A stretch of 64,000 nucleotides of DNA, from positions 10,116,501 to 10,180,500 of the forward strand of contig OU015541.1 in assembly GCA_907165065.1 (NCBI GenBank), read 5' to 3'. Both the position numbers and the translations under genes were made by a program. Positions 9,830 to 23,200 of the stretch are shown here, piece by piece. Within the stretch, counting starts at the first letter, position 1. Every line of letters starts with the position of its first letter. The notes beneath the pieces were generated by a model that saw nothing but the letters and a program-made list of their open reading frames with translations, was not told the DNA's origin and did not search any database. The stretch comes from Caprimulgus europaeus. Lineage: Eukaryota > Chordata > Aves > Caprimulgiformes > Caprimulgidae.

Positions 9830-12800
9830 ACATTAATAGTTTATCTTCTGCAAATACACTCTCAAGCCACCAATATTCTTTCAGAATATGGTCTGACTTT
9901 GTAAAAAAAGTCCTTGCAACCCAGTTTAGCTTGTTTGAGTTTAAAAGGAAAACCAATAAAATAAAACCTACTCTTTTAAGTGAAATCAAAACAATAATCT
10001 TTGGAAACAGGTAAATGATCTTTTAGACTAGAAACCCAAACTTCTGTTTAACTCGAAGCGACTGTCTTGTTTTGTATTTCCACCGCTGGCCAAAGCAGTC
10101 CAGCAGTCAGCCCCACCTTCTTCAGAGTACGGGTCCAGACACAGGATGGTCACAGCTCCGTGTGACACTGGGAGAAGCAGTGATGTCCTGCCCCAGCTTA
10201 CCCAGAGGGGCTGTTCTCACCAGCCCCAAGGGCTGGGTTGGCCTTCATCTCCCCAAAACCCTCCTGCCTGCCTCCCGGGGAGCTCTGAGAGACCGTGGGG
10301 ATGCGAACAATGATCGCTTATGTTGCACCCAGCCACTGGAGGTCTCTCTACCACCATTGCCAGCACTGGAAATATCTTTATATTTGGGAAAAATGTTCTT
10401 TCAGCATAAGATATTTATAACTGTGTGCTGGATGGACAGTTGATCACTCTGGGGTCTTTCTACCACTTGAAACTTCCTGCTAAGAATGTTGTCCCAGGAG
10501 ACCAGCTCCAGGCCTGCCAGGAACAACTTCATTTCCAGGGGCACCTGCCTGATCTTTCTCCACACCTGGATATCACCTAAAGTGCCGTGGACACAAGGAG
10601 CGTGCAAATGTGCTGTGAAAAGAAGAGTAAGGAAAGAGGGAAAGAGAAATGAAATGGAAACAGAGACGCTTCATCAGCAGAATGCACGGTGTTAGGATTT
10701 CCGAGGGAATTGCTGGTTATTGATGGAGTTGCCTTTTTTGTTTATTTTGGTGTCTGACCATCATCAGTGATTTCTCTTGTGGGAGTGGGAAGTTAGTTTG
10801 GCAGCTTGGGGTTACCAGCCTGACTTTAGTTTGCAGTTATAATGACAAGTTCTGTTTTCCCCACTGATGCTCTAAGTCCAGAACTGAAATAAGGGGATTT
10901 TTGGAGATAGATGAGCACTAAGAGGGGAAAAAAGAGACGTGAAAGAAAACACATACAAGTATGGCAAGAAACAGGAATGAAGATATGGTTGCATCATCTG
11001 GGTATGCTGTTACCGTGACTTTTGGACAGTGGCTGCTCTGTGCCGGCAGTTACTATGTGTATATGTAAAAACTGTGCATACAAGCTATATGGTGTAGTTT
11101 TTTTGAGTGAACTTTTTTTAGTCTAGGCCTTGATGTCTGCAGGAAATTGATATCTTCCAGTTTTGCAAGATGGAAAACATTGATAACCTTTTGCAACCCT
11201 CCTGTCCCATCAGTGCTGATAGGAAACCCAAGTTAGTGCAGTAAAAGCATAAAAGCTCGTTTGTAACCCAGAGTTCACTATGTGAGGGTCACTACAGATA
11301 AATAAAGCACAAGCTGTGTCCCACAGTGGTCTCTTTGGGCACTACACATCATCTCTTTCTTTTGCAGAGAGCTAAACTTTGTAAGTAATGGAAAGTTGTG
11401 GCCCAGGAATGGAGTGAGGTCTGATCTGGTGAGAACAGGGAGGGCACAGTGAGGGCAGATGTGGCTGCTGCTGCCACTGGAAATGGGGCTGGTAAAGATG
11501 GAGTTTACAAGGAAACAAGTTAATTAAACATCAATTCCAATCTGAAGAAGCCCTGGAAGTGAACCAGCATGTAGCCCCTGCACAATGTGCTCTGCTGGGA
11601 AGTGCTGAGCCCAGCATCCACCCCGCTGAGTCAAGAGGGGCCGGGTGGGATTGGAGAAGGGGCTGTCCAGGCGGGGACGTGACACACATCTCGGAGGGGG
11701 AATGTGCTCCCATTCCCCTTGCCCTCTGCGCTGACAGAAATCTGTATCTTTGTAAGAGAAAGAACAGACTGTGGCATTGATGACTTCTTATTCTTTTGAA
11801 GCTTCTTTTAATTTACAAAGTTGATTTTGAGAGAAAAAGCTTTGTAGATCTCCTTTTGTCCAGCACAAGGCACACACTCATACATGTGCACTCAGTCTCT
11901 GGCAGATGGGTAAGCTGAACCTGTTTTAAGCAGTTGCATTGTTTTGACGGCCTGAATTTTGCTTTCAGGTCTTCAGCCATCCACCTGCCCATCCTCTCCA
12001 TCACGCATTGCTACCTGAGTGATAAAGCAGCTTATGCTACCACAGCCCATTGCAGTGGCATTAAGGCAGCACAGGAATCTCCTACTCATTTTTTTTTAAA
12101 TCACAATAACTTTTTATTTATGTTGTTGAGCAGCTAAAGAAAGGCAAGACAAAAACCCCATAGCTTTCTCTCAGTCAGCTCTGTGCTCTCTTTCGGGCCC
12201 CAAGGGAAGGGGCATTTGCCAGCAGGGCTGGGCAGCCACAGGGCCGGGTGCCAGGCGGATGCCGGATCCTCACTTTGCCAGCGGCTCCTGGCAATGCCTG
12301 GCAAAAACTTTTGTGTCCATTCCACTATTTGAGAAGAGCTGCAGTGGTCATGCCATCAGCCCAGGATTTTTGTGGAGATTAACTGATTTGTTACTATTTG
12401 TGCAAAATTACATACGTGCTGTTAAAGAGAGAGAGGGGAGCAGAGGAGGTGAATCCACACCCGGAGAGAGTCCGTTCAGACAGGGGTACCTGTCACTAAT
12501 ACTGATTGTATCACCACACTCTTCCTCTCTAATTTCTTCTTCCCTCTGTGCCAGTGATTCATGGTTTTTATTAAGCTGGAGAGAGCTTTCCTCTTTTATC
12601 TGCTCTTTTATCCAATGCATTTGACTCCAACATCTTTGATGGTCTAGGAGTGACCTGCCTGGAGGTAGTAATTCTCCAGAGAACTGGTTAATTGTGAAAA
12701 GGGAAAGGTTTCTCTGCTGAACATTATTTTTATACATCCTTCATATATATGGGGTCAACTTATCCAGGTTTTGAATATGTTTTAAAGCACTCAAAGGATG

Positions 12801-13855
12801 CTGGTGAAGTATTAAGTCAGGGTTGTTTTGCTTTCCCTTTTTTCTCCTCACTACTCAACTTAATTTAGCTTCCAATTACGAGAATCCAGGTGATGCAAAA
12901 AGCAGAGAGAAAATCCAGCTCCCTTGACTTTGATCTCTTGCTCAACTTGCTAGTGCACCAGCTCTGTCTCCTGGGATGTGCGCCTCTTGCTTGGGCTCCC
13001 CGCCATCAGATGGAGACCAGCAATCTCAGCAACATTCACTGAGATTTACCTTGGTCCGGGGGAGGGGACCCTGTTCACCCCCACAAACTCCCATTTTCTT
13101 TCTGGTGTCCCTGGTGCAGGGCAGAGCTGGCAGGAAAATCATCCCTTGGAGTTAGAACTGGACAGCTTTTGTGTTTTCTTTTTGACTCATGATTGAAGCA
13201 TCCCTAACTGTGTGGCTCTGGCCTGATTATGTTAAGACCAGCCAGGGTATAGTCATATGCTACTCAGTCCCTTGCTGGGGCTCACACTTGGGTGAGCCAA
13301 GACTTTGCCTCCTGCTTTTCCGGTATTTCCCATGGCTCTGTCCCGCTCCGCACCACTGGCCTTTTGTTTGGTTGTGTTCACTTGTTTTTACTGAAATAAA
13401 TAAATATTTTTTTTTTAAAAATAGTGTTTCACATGGCATTGCAAACAACTTGTCAAACTTCTGAGTCACTGGTTAAATTGAATTGTTGAAAGCAATCACA
13501 GCTCCCTGTTTTTCTCATGTTTTTGAGTTTTTGATGATGTGCATTTGGGTACTGTTTCTGTCCATAGCGGGGAAATGGTTGAGAGCCAAACCAGGTATTT
13601 AAACTGCTGGATTTGTGTGTTTTCCCCAGCAATCACTTGTACTATTTCTTTCTAGTTCAAGGCATTGAGCCTGCGTTATTGACATGACGAGATGCCATTT
13701 CATGGCCTGCAATACACTGAGGGTCAGACTGAACCAGCTCTTGTGCTGCCAGAGTTTTTGAACCAGTTTGGAAACGTTTCCGCTGCCAAACCCCTCTGGC
13801 TGCAAAAGGTGGGCGGCCAAAACTGAGGAAAAAGGGTGAGACTGGGGGGGGGGGC
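9830..13855. other. Intergenic region between TP53RK and SLC13A3
   Basis: I found no supported coding exon, RNA gene or mobile element. Most of it is AT-rich with scattered short homopolymers. A consensus AP-1 site TGACTCA lies at 13183-13189. The last 200 bases grade into the GC-rich SLC13A3 promoter. Confidence 0.55.
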
Positions 13856-13917
13856 ATGGATACCCCCCCTACAGGGACCGGTGTAGAGGTCGAGGGGTGG
13901 TGTGGCAGGCTGGCAGG

Positions 13918-14047
13918 GCGCTATAGCGAGGCGAAGGGCGGTATAACGGGGCGGTATAGCGGGGCGAAGGGCAGTATAACCGGGCGGTATAGCGGGGCGA
14001 AGGGCAGTATAACCGGGCGGTATAGCGGGGCGGGGCGGTATAGCGGG
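13918..14047 (+). repeat. 33-bp minisatellite in the SLC13A3 promoter
   Basis: About three copies of a 33-bp unit, plus shortened copies at the right end. Each unit has two TATA-like words (TATAGC and TATAAC) embedded in GGGCGG-rich sequence, giving eight such words in 130 bp. The array reads through open in the frame of exon 1 as GRYSGAKGSIT repeats, but no ATG in a suitable position makes that a credible coding extension. Confidence 0.9.
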
Positions 14048-14137
14048 GCCCCTCCCGGTGGGCGGGGCGGGGCGGTGCCGCTCCGCTCCCGCGGGATAAA
14101 GCCGGGTCGCGGCGGCGAGTGCGGGGGTGGGTGCGGG

Positions 14138-14248
14138 ATGGCGGCGCTGGGGGCGGTGGTGAAGAAGGTGTGGAGCGTCCGGCGGTTCGTGGTGCTGCTG
14201 GGCGCGCCGCTGGCGCTGGTGCCCGTGCTGCTCAGCCTGCCCCCCAAG
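14138..14248 (+). CDS. SLC13A3: SLC13A3 coding exon 1
   Basis: The ATG sits after GTGCGGG, with G at -3 and G at +4. The exon encodes residues 1-37 ([17 protein letters not shown], then the first membrane segment) and ends in phase 0 at CCCAAG|GTACCC. The start and the LPPK end match the family. Confidence 0.93.
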
Positions 14249-17200
14249 GTACCCCGGCGCCGGCGGGGAGGGGGGGGGGGACACGGAACGGGGGCCGTGG
14301 ATGGAGACCCCTGGCCGTGGAGCATGGGCAGGCGCCCCGGGTGGGGCTGTCACCCCGGGCTGCAGGTTGGGGACACCTGTTGGGGGTCATGGAGCAGGGG
14401 ACAGCGACTGGGGTGCACTGACCTGGGACACGGATGGGGTCTGCACCCAGGGACACCAACTGAGGGGCATCAACTAGGTTACACCAACTGGGGGGGCACC
14501 AGCTGGGGTACACCAACTGGGGGGTGTCAACTGGGCCCACGGACCAAGAGCACAAACTGGGGACAACGACGTGGGGCATAGACCAAGTGTGTGGATCGGT
14601 GTTACAGGCTGAAGGCACAGCTCTGGGGACATTGACCTGGGGCAAAGCCTTGGTGCCCTGTCCCACCTTGCTGCTCACCTCAGTCCCAGCAGTATTTGGC
14701 CCTCACGAGGGTCACCCTGCTACCTGCCAGGGTTTCCCCACGGAACAAGCGATCTGCTGAAGCCTGCAGTCTGCTGCAGCTCCTCACCCATCAGCAGCCA
14801 CCTTGGAGTGTGAATGGAGGGGTGATCCTGGGGTTAGTTTAATTTTTTAGGAGGAAGAAAGGGTAGATAGCGTGAGCTGTATCTGTGTGGCTCATATAGA
14901 CATTGGGAGGTGTAAGGAACCCGTGGTTCAGAATCAGCCCCAACTAAGTGGCACTAACCAGTGCTTCTTGCTGACACCTCGCTGCCTACTTCTAGTTTTT
15001 ATCAGTAGCTCTCAAAGGGGAGCTGGGGAAACTGAGGCAAAGCAGTTTGGCTGGCATCACCCAGCGAGGGGTTGGCAGAGCTGGGGTGGGAGGCAAATGC
15101 CCTGGCCTCAGCTGGGCTGTGGGGCATTGCTGTCCCATCCCCTTTGCTGTGGGGAATTACGCTGTATCACAGTGGGGCAGGGGTGGGATGCTGCAGAGCA
15201 GTGGGGTTCCTGGGGCAGGGCTGGGAAATGCAGGGGAGCTGTGAGTGCCACTGGCACCACTGAGGGTCATTCCAAGGGGGACACACCTTTGGTGCTGTAT
15301 CCGAAAAGGCTTTGTGAGCAAGATATTTGTGGTGTTCTATAGATGTTGGAAAACTGGTCTCCTGGCAAGGTTTGGCTTTGGCTGCACATGAAGCAATCTG
15401 TGGCAAAATTTTGGAGGCCGGTGGATTTTTGCAGCTGTTCTATGTACGCAGCTCTGGTGCAGCAGGAGGTCCAAGCCTTGGTGGAAATCCACGGGGTAGT
15501 GAAGTCACTGGCAAATTTTGTGACATTGACTTCAGTATGGGCAGGATTTCACTCTTACATTCTGACTCAGATCCATTTGAGAATGACTTTGTCTACATCA
15601 GAAAGTAAGTGATGTTCGTACTTCGTGATTATAGAATGATTCAGGTGCTGTAAGGACATGAAGGTGGTTTACTTCTATCTGTATAGTTCTTGTCAGGTGA
15701 AACCTTTATGTTCAAGATAGCAAAATAAATCTCCCAAATAATAATAAAAAATATTTACCGTTGGTTTATTTAGAGACAACATATGTTAAAAGAGAAAATT
15801 GTTTGGGTTTAGTTGCCCCTTTTCTCTATTTTGCATTACTGAGTGAGTTCTTAAAAGAATAGGCTAAGTGTTTGCCTCAAAGAGCAGAAAGCATTTTGCA
15901 CAACAGGCACTTAATTCCTCTGCAGATTCGTTAGTAGATAATTATATTTATACATTCATTTACAGTAGCTGAACAAGTGACTTCAATTATATTTAATAGT
16001 ATCTTGTTTGACTTTGGCACTTGTAAAATCATGAGATATGGTTAGAAGGTGAGGAGATGCACCGTAGACTTGGCACAAGCTTGTGCATGAGCTGGGCAGT
16101 GGTTAATTGTGATAATAAATCAGAGGTGAACCTGGTGCTGCACTGTGGGAAAGCCTTCGATCCAGGTGCTGTACGTACTGGTGGGAGCATAGTGTGTTGC
16201 ACAGGCTGTGTAAAGGTTTGGGTGTTCAGGAAGGGGATTTCTCCACATGTACAGAAGACAAAAAATCTCTGCTGGTGTCATGGTGCTGCTGTTCACACCC
16301 ACTCCACTCTTGCAGTGTGCTGGTAGTGTGCTGCTGGGTGTGACCCTCGGAGGACCTCATGCACAGTCCCCTCTGATCAGTGCTGTTTTATTAAAGAAAA
16401 ACTGGTGATGGGAAAGTGGAAGTGTTTGCAGCTGGGAGGGTGAAAGAGCAGTGGAGCACTGTGGGCAGGGAAGGAGAGGCCCTGGCAGAGCTCACCTTAG
16501 TGATCTGTTCTTCATTTTCCATGGGTGCTAAATGCATTACAGCTGGTAGCAGTCAGACTGGCTGGTACCTGCACTGATTGCTGTTCAAACTGATGCTTGG
16601 GTGGCTGATAACCAGCACCATGTTGCAAGCAAGCCTGGCTGCAGCTTCACCAAGTTCTCCCCAGTTTGACATAGAGGTGAACCTGTAGCTGGGAGCTACC
16701 ATAGAGAATCCTACCTGTTCAGGGGTCAGAGATTTGTCTGCATTTCAACACCAAATTGTCTCCTGCTTGTTCAGCAAGAAAGGAAATTTGCTGTTGCATC
16801 AACAGGGGATTAAGTTCTGACGTGTGGAGCTTGCTTGGACTGCCTTCCGCAGCCTGAGCCGCGGGGGCTGCAGGAGAGGAAGGGCACAGGCCGTGCTTTT
16901 AACTGCAAAAACACATCAAGGGGGGACTGGGCGAGGGCTCAGCAGGTGGAGAATCTGGGGGTGCTGTAGTTTGGAAGTTATCCTGGTGTGTGATGGAAAA
17001 TGAGTGCTCTCAGCTGCAGCACTTGGGTGGGGTGGTTTATCCTGACACGGGATTGAGTCCAGCCTTGTGCTCTCTTGGGCAGCCAGGTCACAAGAGCTGC
17101 TGCAGGTATTCAGCAAGTTCCATCTCGGAAGGAATTCAACTGGCTGGGCTGTTGGTGTTACTGGGAGGCTGTCCCAGGCAGGGTACCCACAGAAAGCAGG

Positions 17201-20200
17201 ATGGGGCAGGAAGAGCTCCTGGGTGTGGTGCAGTCTTTGTGACAACCTTGATGCTACTGAGTACTTGCACATCTGGAGCTTGAGAAATTTGAATGGGCTG
17301 GAGAACCCCATGTTCCTGCTGAGCTGGTTGGTGTGCTCCTTCGCAGGGTGTTACAGGGACTGATAGGAGATAAGTAATGAGACTCAGCCCTTGGTAGTCA
17401 CAGGGTAAGGTTTCCCTTGTGAGGAGATGTCTTACAAGCACCTCTGTGGTACTTTCCTGCTCTGAGGATGCTGAAATCTGTTCCCACATCATGTCATCCT
17501 TTACCTTCTCCTCACTGGGATACTCAGCAGCTTTAATCTGCCAAGGGATTGGAGCCATAAAGAGCCACCTGAGCTCTGACTTCAAGGGCAGTGTTTCACT
17601 TGGATCAAGATCAAGAAATTGTGACCTAAAGTTGCTACAATGGAGAACCTCAAGTGGGATATGGCTTTGTGGATTAGTGTGTACTAAATAACAACCTGTG
17701 GTCTGGGTGCAATGGGTTTTCCAGTGAAACCTGCACATTGGTGACATCTCCCTGGAGAAAAAAAATCCTTTGAGAAAAATAATCCATCAAGTCTTGCCTT
17801 GCTTGTTGCTGATGACCTCCACCATCCATATCTGCAAGCTGCTATTAAAGCTGTCACGCTGCTGTGGTTGTTCTCCAGATCTCTGTGTAGTCCCTTCACA
17901 GGGGGACCGTGTCAGGGCTGTCACTAGTGCTGACATTATGTTGGTGGCCCTTGGTGTTGTTTGATGGCCTTTGTAGGCTGCAATAGTGGAGAAGGAGACT
18001 TGCATAAGTGGTTTTGTCTGCAATCTCCTTTCTCTTAAATAGAGAAATGAAATTTCTGCTGTTTGGGGTGGATTTGCTGAGACCTCAGGGTGTGGTCCCC
18101 AGACTGTGGTGGAACAGTGACTTGTGTCCATCACATAAGGCAGCAGAAGGAAATGTTGTGTGTAGAGCTGCTTCCCAGGAGGCAGTTCTCTGCACAAGGG
18201 TCTGTGTGTCACCTCCCGCTCTGGTGGCTGCTGGAATGGCTGAATATTTGTCCTGTGAGTGGAAGTGACCACGACCCCCCTGCTCGGAAGGCTGTGAATG
18301 ATTGCAAAGAGCTGGGGCAGGGCAGGAGGGGCTGGAGGAACTGTTCTGCTGGAAGGAGCATGGGGGGCACTTTTAATGAGCCATGCAAAGAGCTTGTTCC
18401 AACAGCTTCTAATGAACTCAATGTCTACAGCCTCTTGGCTTGGTAACAGCTGAGGCAGCCAAATCTGCTAAAAGGAGCTCTGAGCAGGCAAATAGGGCCC
18501 AATGCCTTCAGAAAACAGACTTGACTTCCTCAGTGGCCATAGAGCGATTTAAAATTAACTTGGATGTAATGAGTCCTCCTGATTTAGAACAAGGAGACTT
18601 TAAGAACTTCCAGAAGAAAAATGACGTTGCTTGGACTCAAAAGCAAAGAATATGAACCGTCTCCAAACGAAGGCATCGTGGGGAAAGGGGCTGATGCCAA
18701 CGCAGGCGAGTGGGGTGGTGGGCGGGGAGTGGGGTGTCCTTGGTGGTGGAAGGAAGCTGGATCCTGGGCTGGAGAACACAGCAGGAGCACGGGCGGGCAG
18801 AGAGGTGACGGTCAGGAGAGCAGCCTGGCAGGTGAAATAAGTGATTGTGGCCTGATCAGACATTTCATGCACAAAGTCCATCTGCTGTGTATGTGCTCGG
18901 TGATTTAGAAAGCCCCGTTTCATGAAACTGGAAGTAACTGTCAGTTAAAAGAGATGAGAGGAAGGACTTCAGTGAGGAAACAGGGGTGATAACTGGAAAT
19001 AGGGTGACTTATGTTTTACCATGTGCACTGTGAGCTTCAGTCTGGAGAGAGGACAGGCCTATTGAAGAGCAGGCTGGCACAGGGAGGATGTGAAAGCAGT
19101 GATACTTGGGGGGGGGAAAAGGGAAGCTGACAAGAGGCAAGAGTAATCGGAAGCTAAGAACCACAGAACACATGAGAAGGGATGTGAAATAATCAAGGAA
19201 GAAATCCCTGGGCATGGTGGTGAGAATGATGAGTGGTGTTTCACATGTGTGGCACAAAAAGAATCTGACCCATGGTATTCTGTTGCTGGATGTACAATGC
19301 AGAAAAAGCTGTACTTAGCAAAGCATTTTTGTTCTGTACTCAGAAAAACGTTGGTAGTACAGTCCTGTATCATAAGAAGTTGTCTGATAATGAAATATTT
19401 TTATTGTGACAATAACTAAAGGGCAATCAAAATACTTGCATCCAACCCTGGCTACTTTAAAATCTACAGGTTTAGGCAACTTCCATACATTAATTTTACA
19501 AGAGCTGCCTGAGGAGTTCTGTGAACCAATAAACAGGGTGCATTTCTACAAGCCCCAGGGTAGATGGAGATCACCAGGAGTGCTGGCCACAGATCAGGCT
19601 GATCTGGAGTCCCTCTTGGGAAGCAGATTCCAAAAAAGGGCTTAAGATGGCAATATGTAATTAGCTAAACATGGCTACCAGACTGGCTACCCACAGCCAA
19701 GAGGGCTAATGTGATATTTGTGTGTATGGACATGTGAAAATTGAGCAAGAGCAACAGGGATCTACGAGGCTGCTATTTGCTGAGGTTGTGGCTTTCAGCA
19801 GAGCGTCCTTCCAGTCTGGCTTTGACAAATTGGACAAGTCTCAGAAGGAGTAAAGGACTGTGGGAGCTCAACCTATTTCTTTCAAAGAATAAAAAGGCCA
19901 GGAGTAACTTGGTCACTTGTAGGAGCATCCATCAGAAGCAGAGTTTGGATAAGGGCAACCCAGGCTAAGGCATGAAGGGGGAGAGCGTATAAGAAGATGC
20001 AGAGGGTTGAAGCTGGCAGATTCAGATCATCATAACATAATTTTAAGTGAGGTTAATTAGTCATAGGAACAGCTTACTAAACTTGTGATGCATTCACCAT
20101 CACTGAAAATGTTTCTTTTTTCCTTATCAAATGTGGTGGGATCTATCTTAAAAACAAAACCAAACCCTGGTGCTGAAATGGAGATACAAAAGGGGAGCCC

Positions 20201-23200
20201 AGTTAACCTCACGCAGGGTGTCAAACCATCACACTGTGGTGTTTTAGCTTCTTAGTCTGTGAATGTTTGAAGATGTAGGATCTATTGCTGCCTCCAGGGT
20301 GTGAGCCTCAGGCCTCTGAGCCAGGGCAGATTTCTCCAAGATGCCCATTTCACTTTTGTCATTAGTTTCCTATGTGATCTTGGTCAGTTTGCCCAGTCCC
20401 TGAGCTGTAGCTGTCCTGTTTGTAAAATAAAGAAAATGATTCTGTTTTTCTGCCAGCTACAAAACACTTCAAGAAGTTTAAATAAAAGTGTTAATAAGCT
20501 TTATGTCTTTTTAGCATAACTCCAGAGCAAAATATCTTCCCTGAAGCTCTCACAGCATGTACCCCTGTGTTACTGGCCCCGTTCTAGCCACTCTGCAAAT
20601 ACCCAGTGGGAGCAAAACAACTCTGCTGGCGGGAAGGCTGGTAAACAGGGCTTGGTTTGTGTCCAGATTACATAATGTTTGCAAGAGCTGAATTAGTAGA
20701 AATCAGGTTCACATATCCATCCTGTTGGAGAGCAGGCAGGGTGAGGGAGGTGGCCAGTCGCACAGGTATGGCTGCAAAGTGAGACCAGTTTGCAAGTGAG
20801 GCGCTAAAAGCCACTGGCACTTTTTTGCACTGAGTAGTTCTGAGTATCACAGATGGGATGCTCCTTTGTGATGACAGTGGGATAAAAGGGCTTGAAAAGC
20901 TCCAGCCAAAATATCTCTTGGTATTGGGATTGAGGTCCTGAAGGGGCCCTGTCTGCCACTCATTTGCCTGGTCCTGGGGCAGAAGGGTGACGGGGAGAGC
21001 CTGTGTGGGGGCGATGAGGCTGTGGTGGCCATGTAACATGCAAAGGTTGATGAAGAAAAGACAAAGCTTGGCAGTTCTTTGAGTACTGGGTCTATCTGGT
21101 GGGGAGGCTGTGGGCATGGTGCTGCCCAGGAGCCATCTTGGGCTTGTGGAGTACAAGGTCCACCTGAAGCTCCTGATGTCCCCTTTCAGGGTGGCGGTGG
21201 GGACTGGTGGCTCAGTGCTATGCCTGGGTGAGCCAGTTCACCTTATCTGACCCACCTCCTTTCCCTGGGGCGCCTCCACTGCCCTTCCAGGAGACCTCCT
21301 GCTCTCTCCAGCTCTCCTGCCCATGAGAAGCCACCCTGTGGCTCGGTTTCCTCTGCCATAGCTCAGCAGGTTCCCCAGCATGGAAAATCACCGGTGCTTT
21401 CAGTGCAGTGAAGACAGGATCTGTGTCTGGAGGGGCAGAGGTCGCTCCCAAGGCTCTTGAGCAACAGGAAGGAGAGCTGCTGTAGTCCAGAGCCACCAAA
21501 CTCATCCCTGGAAATCATTAAATGGTTATAAAATTAACCAAATCACAAGACCCATTTTAAAGTTCATATGTGCTGCCATTTTTCCCCCTTGAACTTTGAT
21601 AGACTTCTTTTGGAGGAAAAAAAAATAATTAAAAAAGCTGGAGGGGGGTAGGAGAAGTAGAAGGAGCCTGACAGGGACACAGCAGAGGGATGGCAGGATA
21701 AGGATCATGGGGCTGCATCCAACGGTGCGGGCAGCTGCGGCCATCTCCCTGACGTTTGTTACCATGCTAATCAAACTTACTGGGCACATTAATTGATTAA
21801 GATTTCTTGAAAGATATCTTGAAACCAAAAAACTTTTGATTTTATTTAGAGTTTGATTCAATTTTATTAATGATTTTTTTTTTTAAATTCTAGGGAGTGC
21901 TTGCTCCAAATCTAAGTTATTCTGAAGTGGTCTTTTTCCTTTTTTTTGTTCAAAGATTGCCCTATCTTAAGTGAAAAGCTTGTTTAGTATAGGTGCAATT
22001 TGTTCTCTTTTGGGGTAGAATAGGTTGGATAATACTTGCAGCTTTCTTTTTAAAGTGGTTTGTTGTTGATCCGTATAGGTTTCAAAAGTTTGGGAAAAGC
22101 CTCCACACAGCAGTTTTCTGCCCCGTTTCAGTTTTACCCCTTGGCTTTTAATCTTGCAATGAAGATTAGTTATTAGATTCATGCTGTGTTTCAATGCAGT
22201 GTTTTCCAGAACAGTTTCTGTACACCAGAGAATAAATATCCTTACTTATAATAATTAGTTTTCTAAATTGTACTTCATCTATTTCATCAAATCAATTAAA
22301 GCTTTCACTGATACACGCTTCTATCAAGGCATTGTTAAATATTTTCAGTTGCTCTAAAACTGTAAACTGTGTCTTTATTTTGAAGTTAACTTTGGTGCAA
22401 CTTTCCTTGCAGAAAACTGAAGAATATTTTGCCAGTGGGAGAAAAAAAATTATTTATGTGGCCTTTAGAGAGCAAATGGAAAAAAAGCTTAATGAGAGCA
22501 AAGCTATTTTTTTGCTGTATAAAAGGAGCCAGAGGAAACAGAAATTATCAGTTGCCATGGGAATGAAATCACTAATCTGGTGTGCAAACATTTGAAAACA
22601 TGTTTCTGTATTTTTGAAAAATTTAGCACTGCCAGGTTTGTGCTGGTCCCACTGGCTTGGAGGAAGCGAAGCCCTGGGGAGCTCATGGGAGCTGCCAGGT
22701 GCTGGGGCTGAGCCCTGGGAACACAAAGGGTTTGCTTCACAGTGTCTTGTGTGTCATTTAACTGGGATCTAAAATTAAGACTGCAAATGGTCTTCCAGTC
22801 CAGATTTTGGGAACCTCACATGAAGTGGTGGCTCCTCTGTGATTGGTGTATTAAAAAATTGAAGCAAATTACTCTGTTTTGTGATGTTGGTGTTTCCACT
22901 GGAGCTTTACTAGCAGAGCTGCTTGTGATGTGAAATGCAAAGCTTGAGTGCTAAAAGCAAATTGGAAATTCTGTTATTCTTGCTGCGTTTCAAACACTCC
23001 CTACAGATGTATTGAATGATAAATCCATATTGATTTCAATTCACTTGGCTCTGTGTACCCAGCAGGCTGTCAGGGTAGATTCTGCTCTTTGGCTTTCTCA
23101 ATAGCCATGGTTATTTTTTGTCCCTGGTTTGTGGGTGTGTTACTGGGCTGGTGTCTGCTTTAAGAGCTTGGGGACGAGCACATTCAGTGCTCAGTGACTT

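Larger units (their letters stand above)
13856..14250 (+). promoter_or_regulatory. CpG-rich promoter of SLC13A3
   Basis: A GC-rich block leads into the first exon. GC boxes (GGGCGGGGCGGGGCGG) lie at about 14060-14075, and GATAAA, a weak TATA-like element, lies at 14095-14100, about 40 bp before the ATG. The upstream half is a minisatellite that repeats GC boxes and TATA-like words. Promoter assignment follows from its position and composition. Confidence 0.7.

Noticed and set aside
13918..14047. Repeat array considered as a CRISPR
   Set aside because: Units are contiguous with no unique spacers, and the genome is vertebrate.
13724..14353. 209-codon minus-strand frame opposite SLC13A3 exon 1
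   Set aside because: A compositional shadow of the GC-rich tandem repeats; no domain.
13856..14581. 241-codon open frame through the SLC13A3 promoter, exon 1 and intron
   Set aside because: Only 14138-14248 resembles NaDC3. The upstream part translates the minisatellite and the downstream part the G-rich intronic repeat.
15327..15612. Overlapping open frames in SLC13A3 intron 1, considered as an alternative exon
   Set aside because: No resemblance to NaDC3 or any family I recognise, and the two overlapping frames suggest chance.
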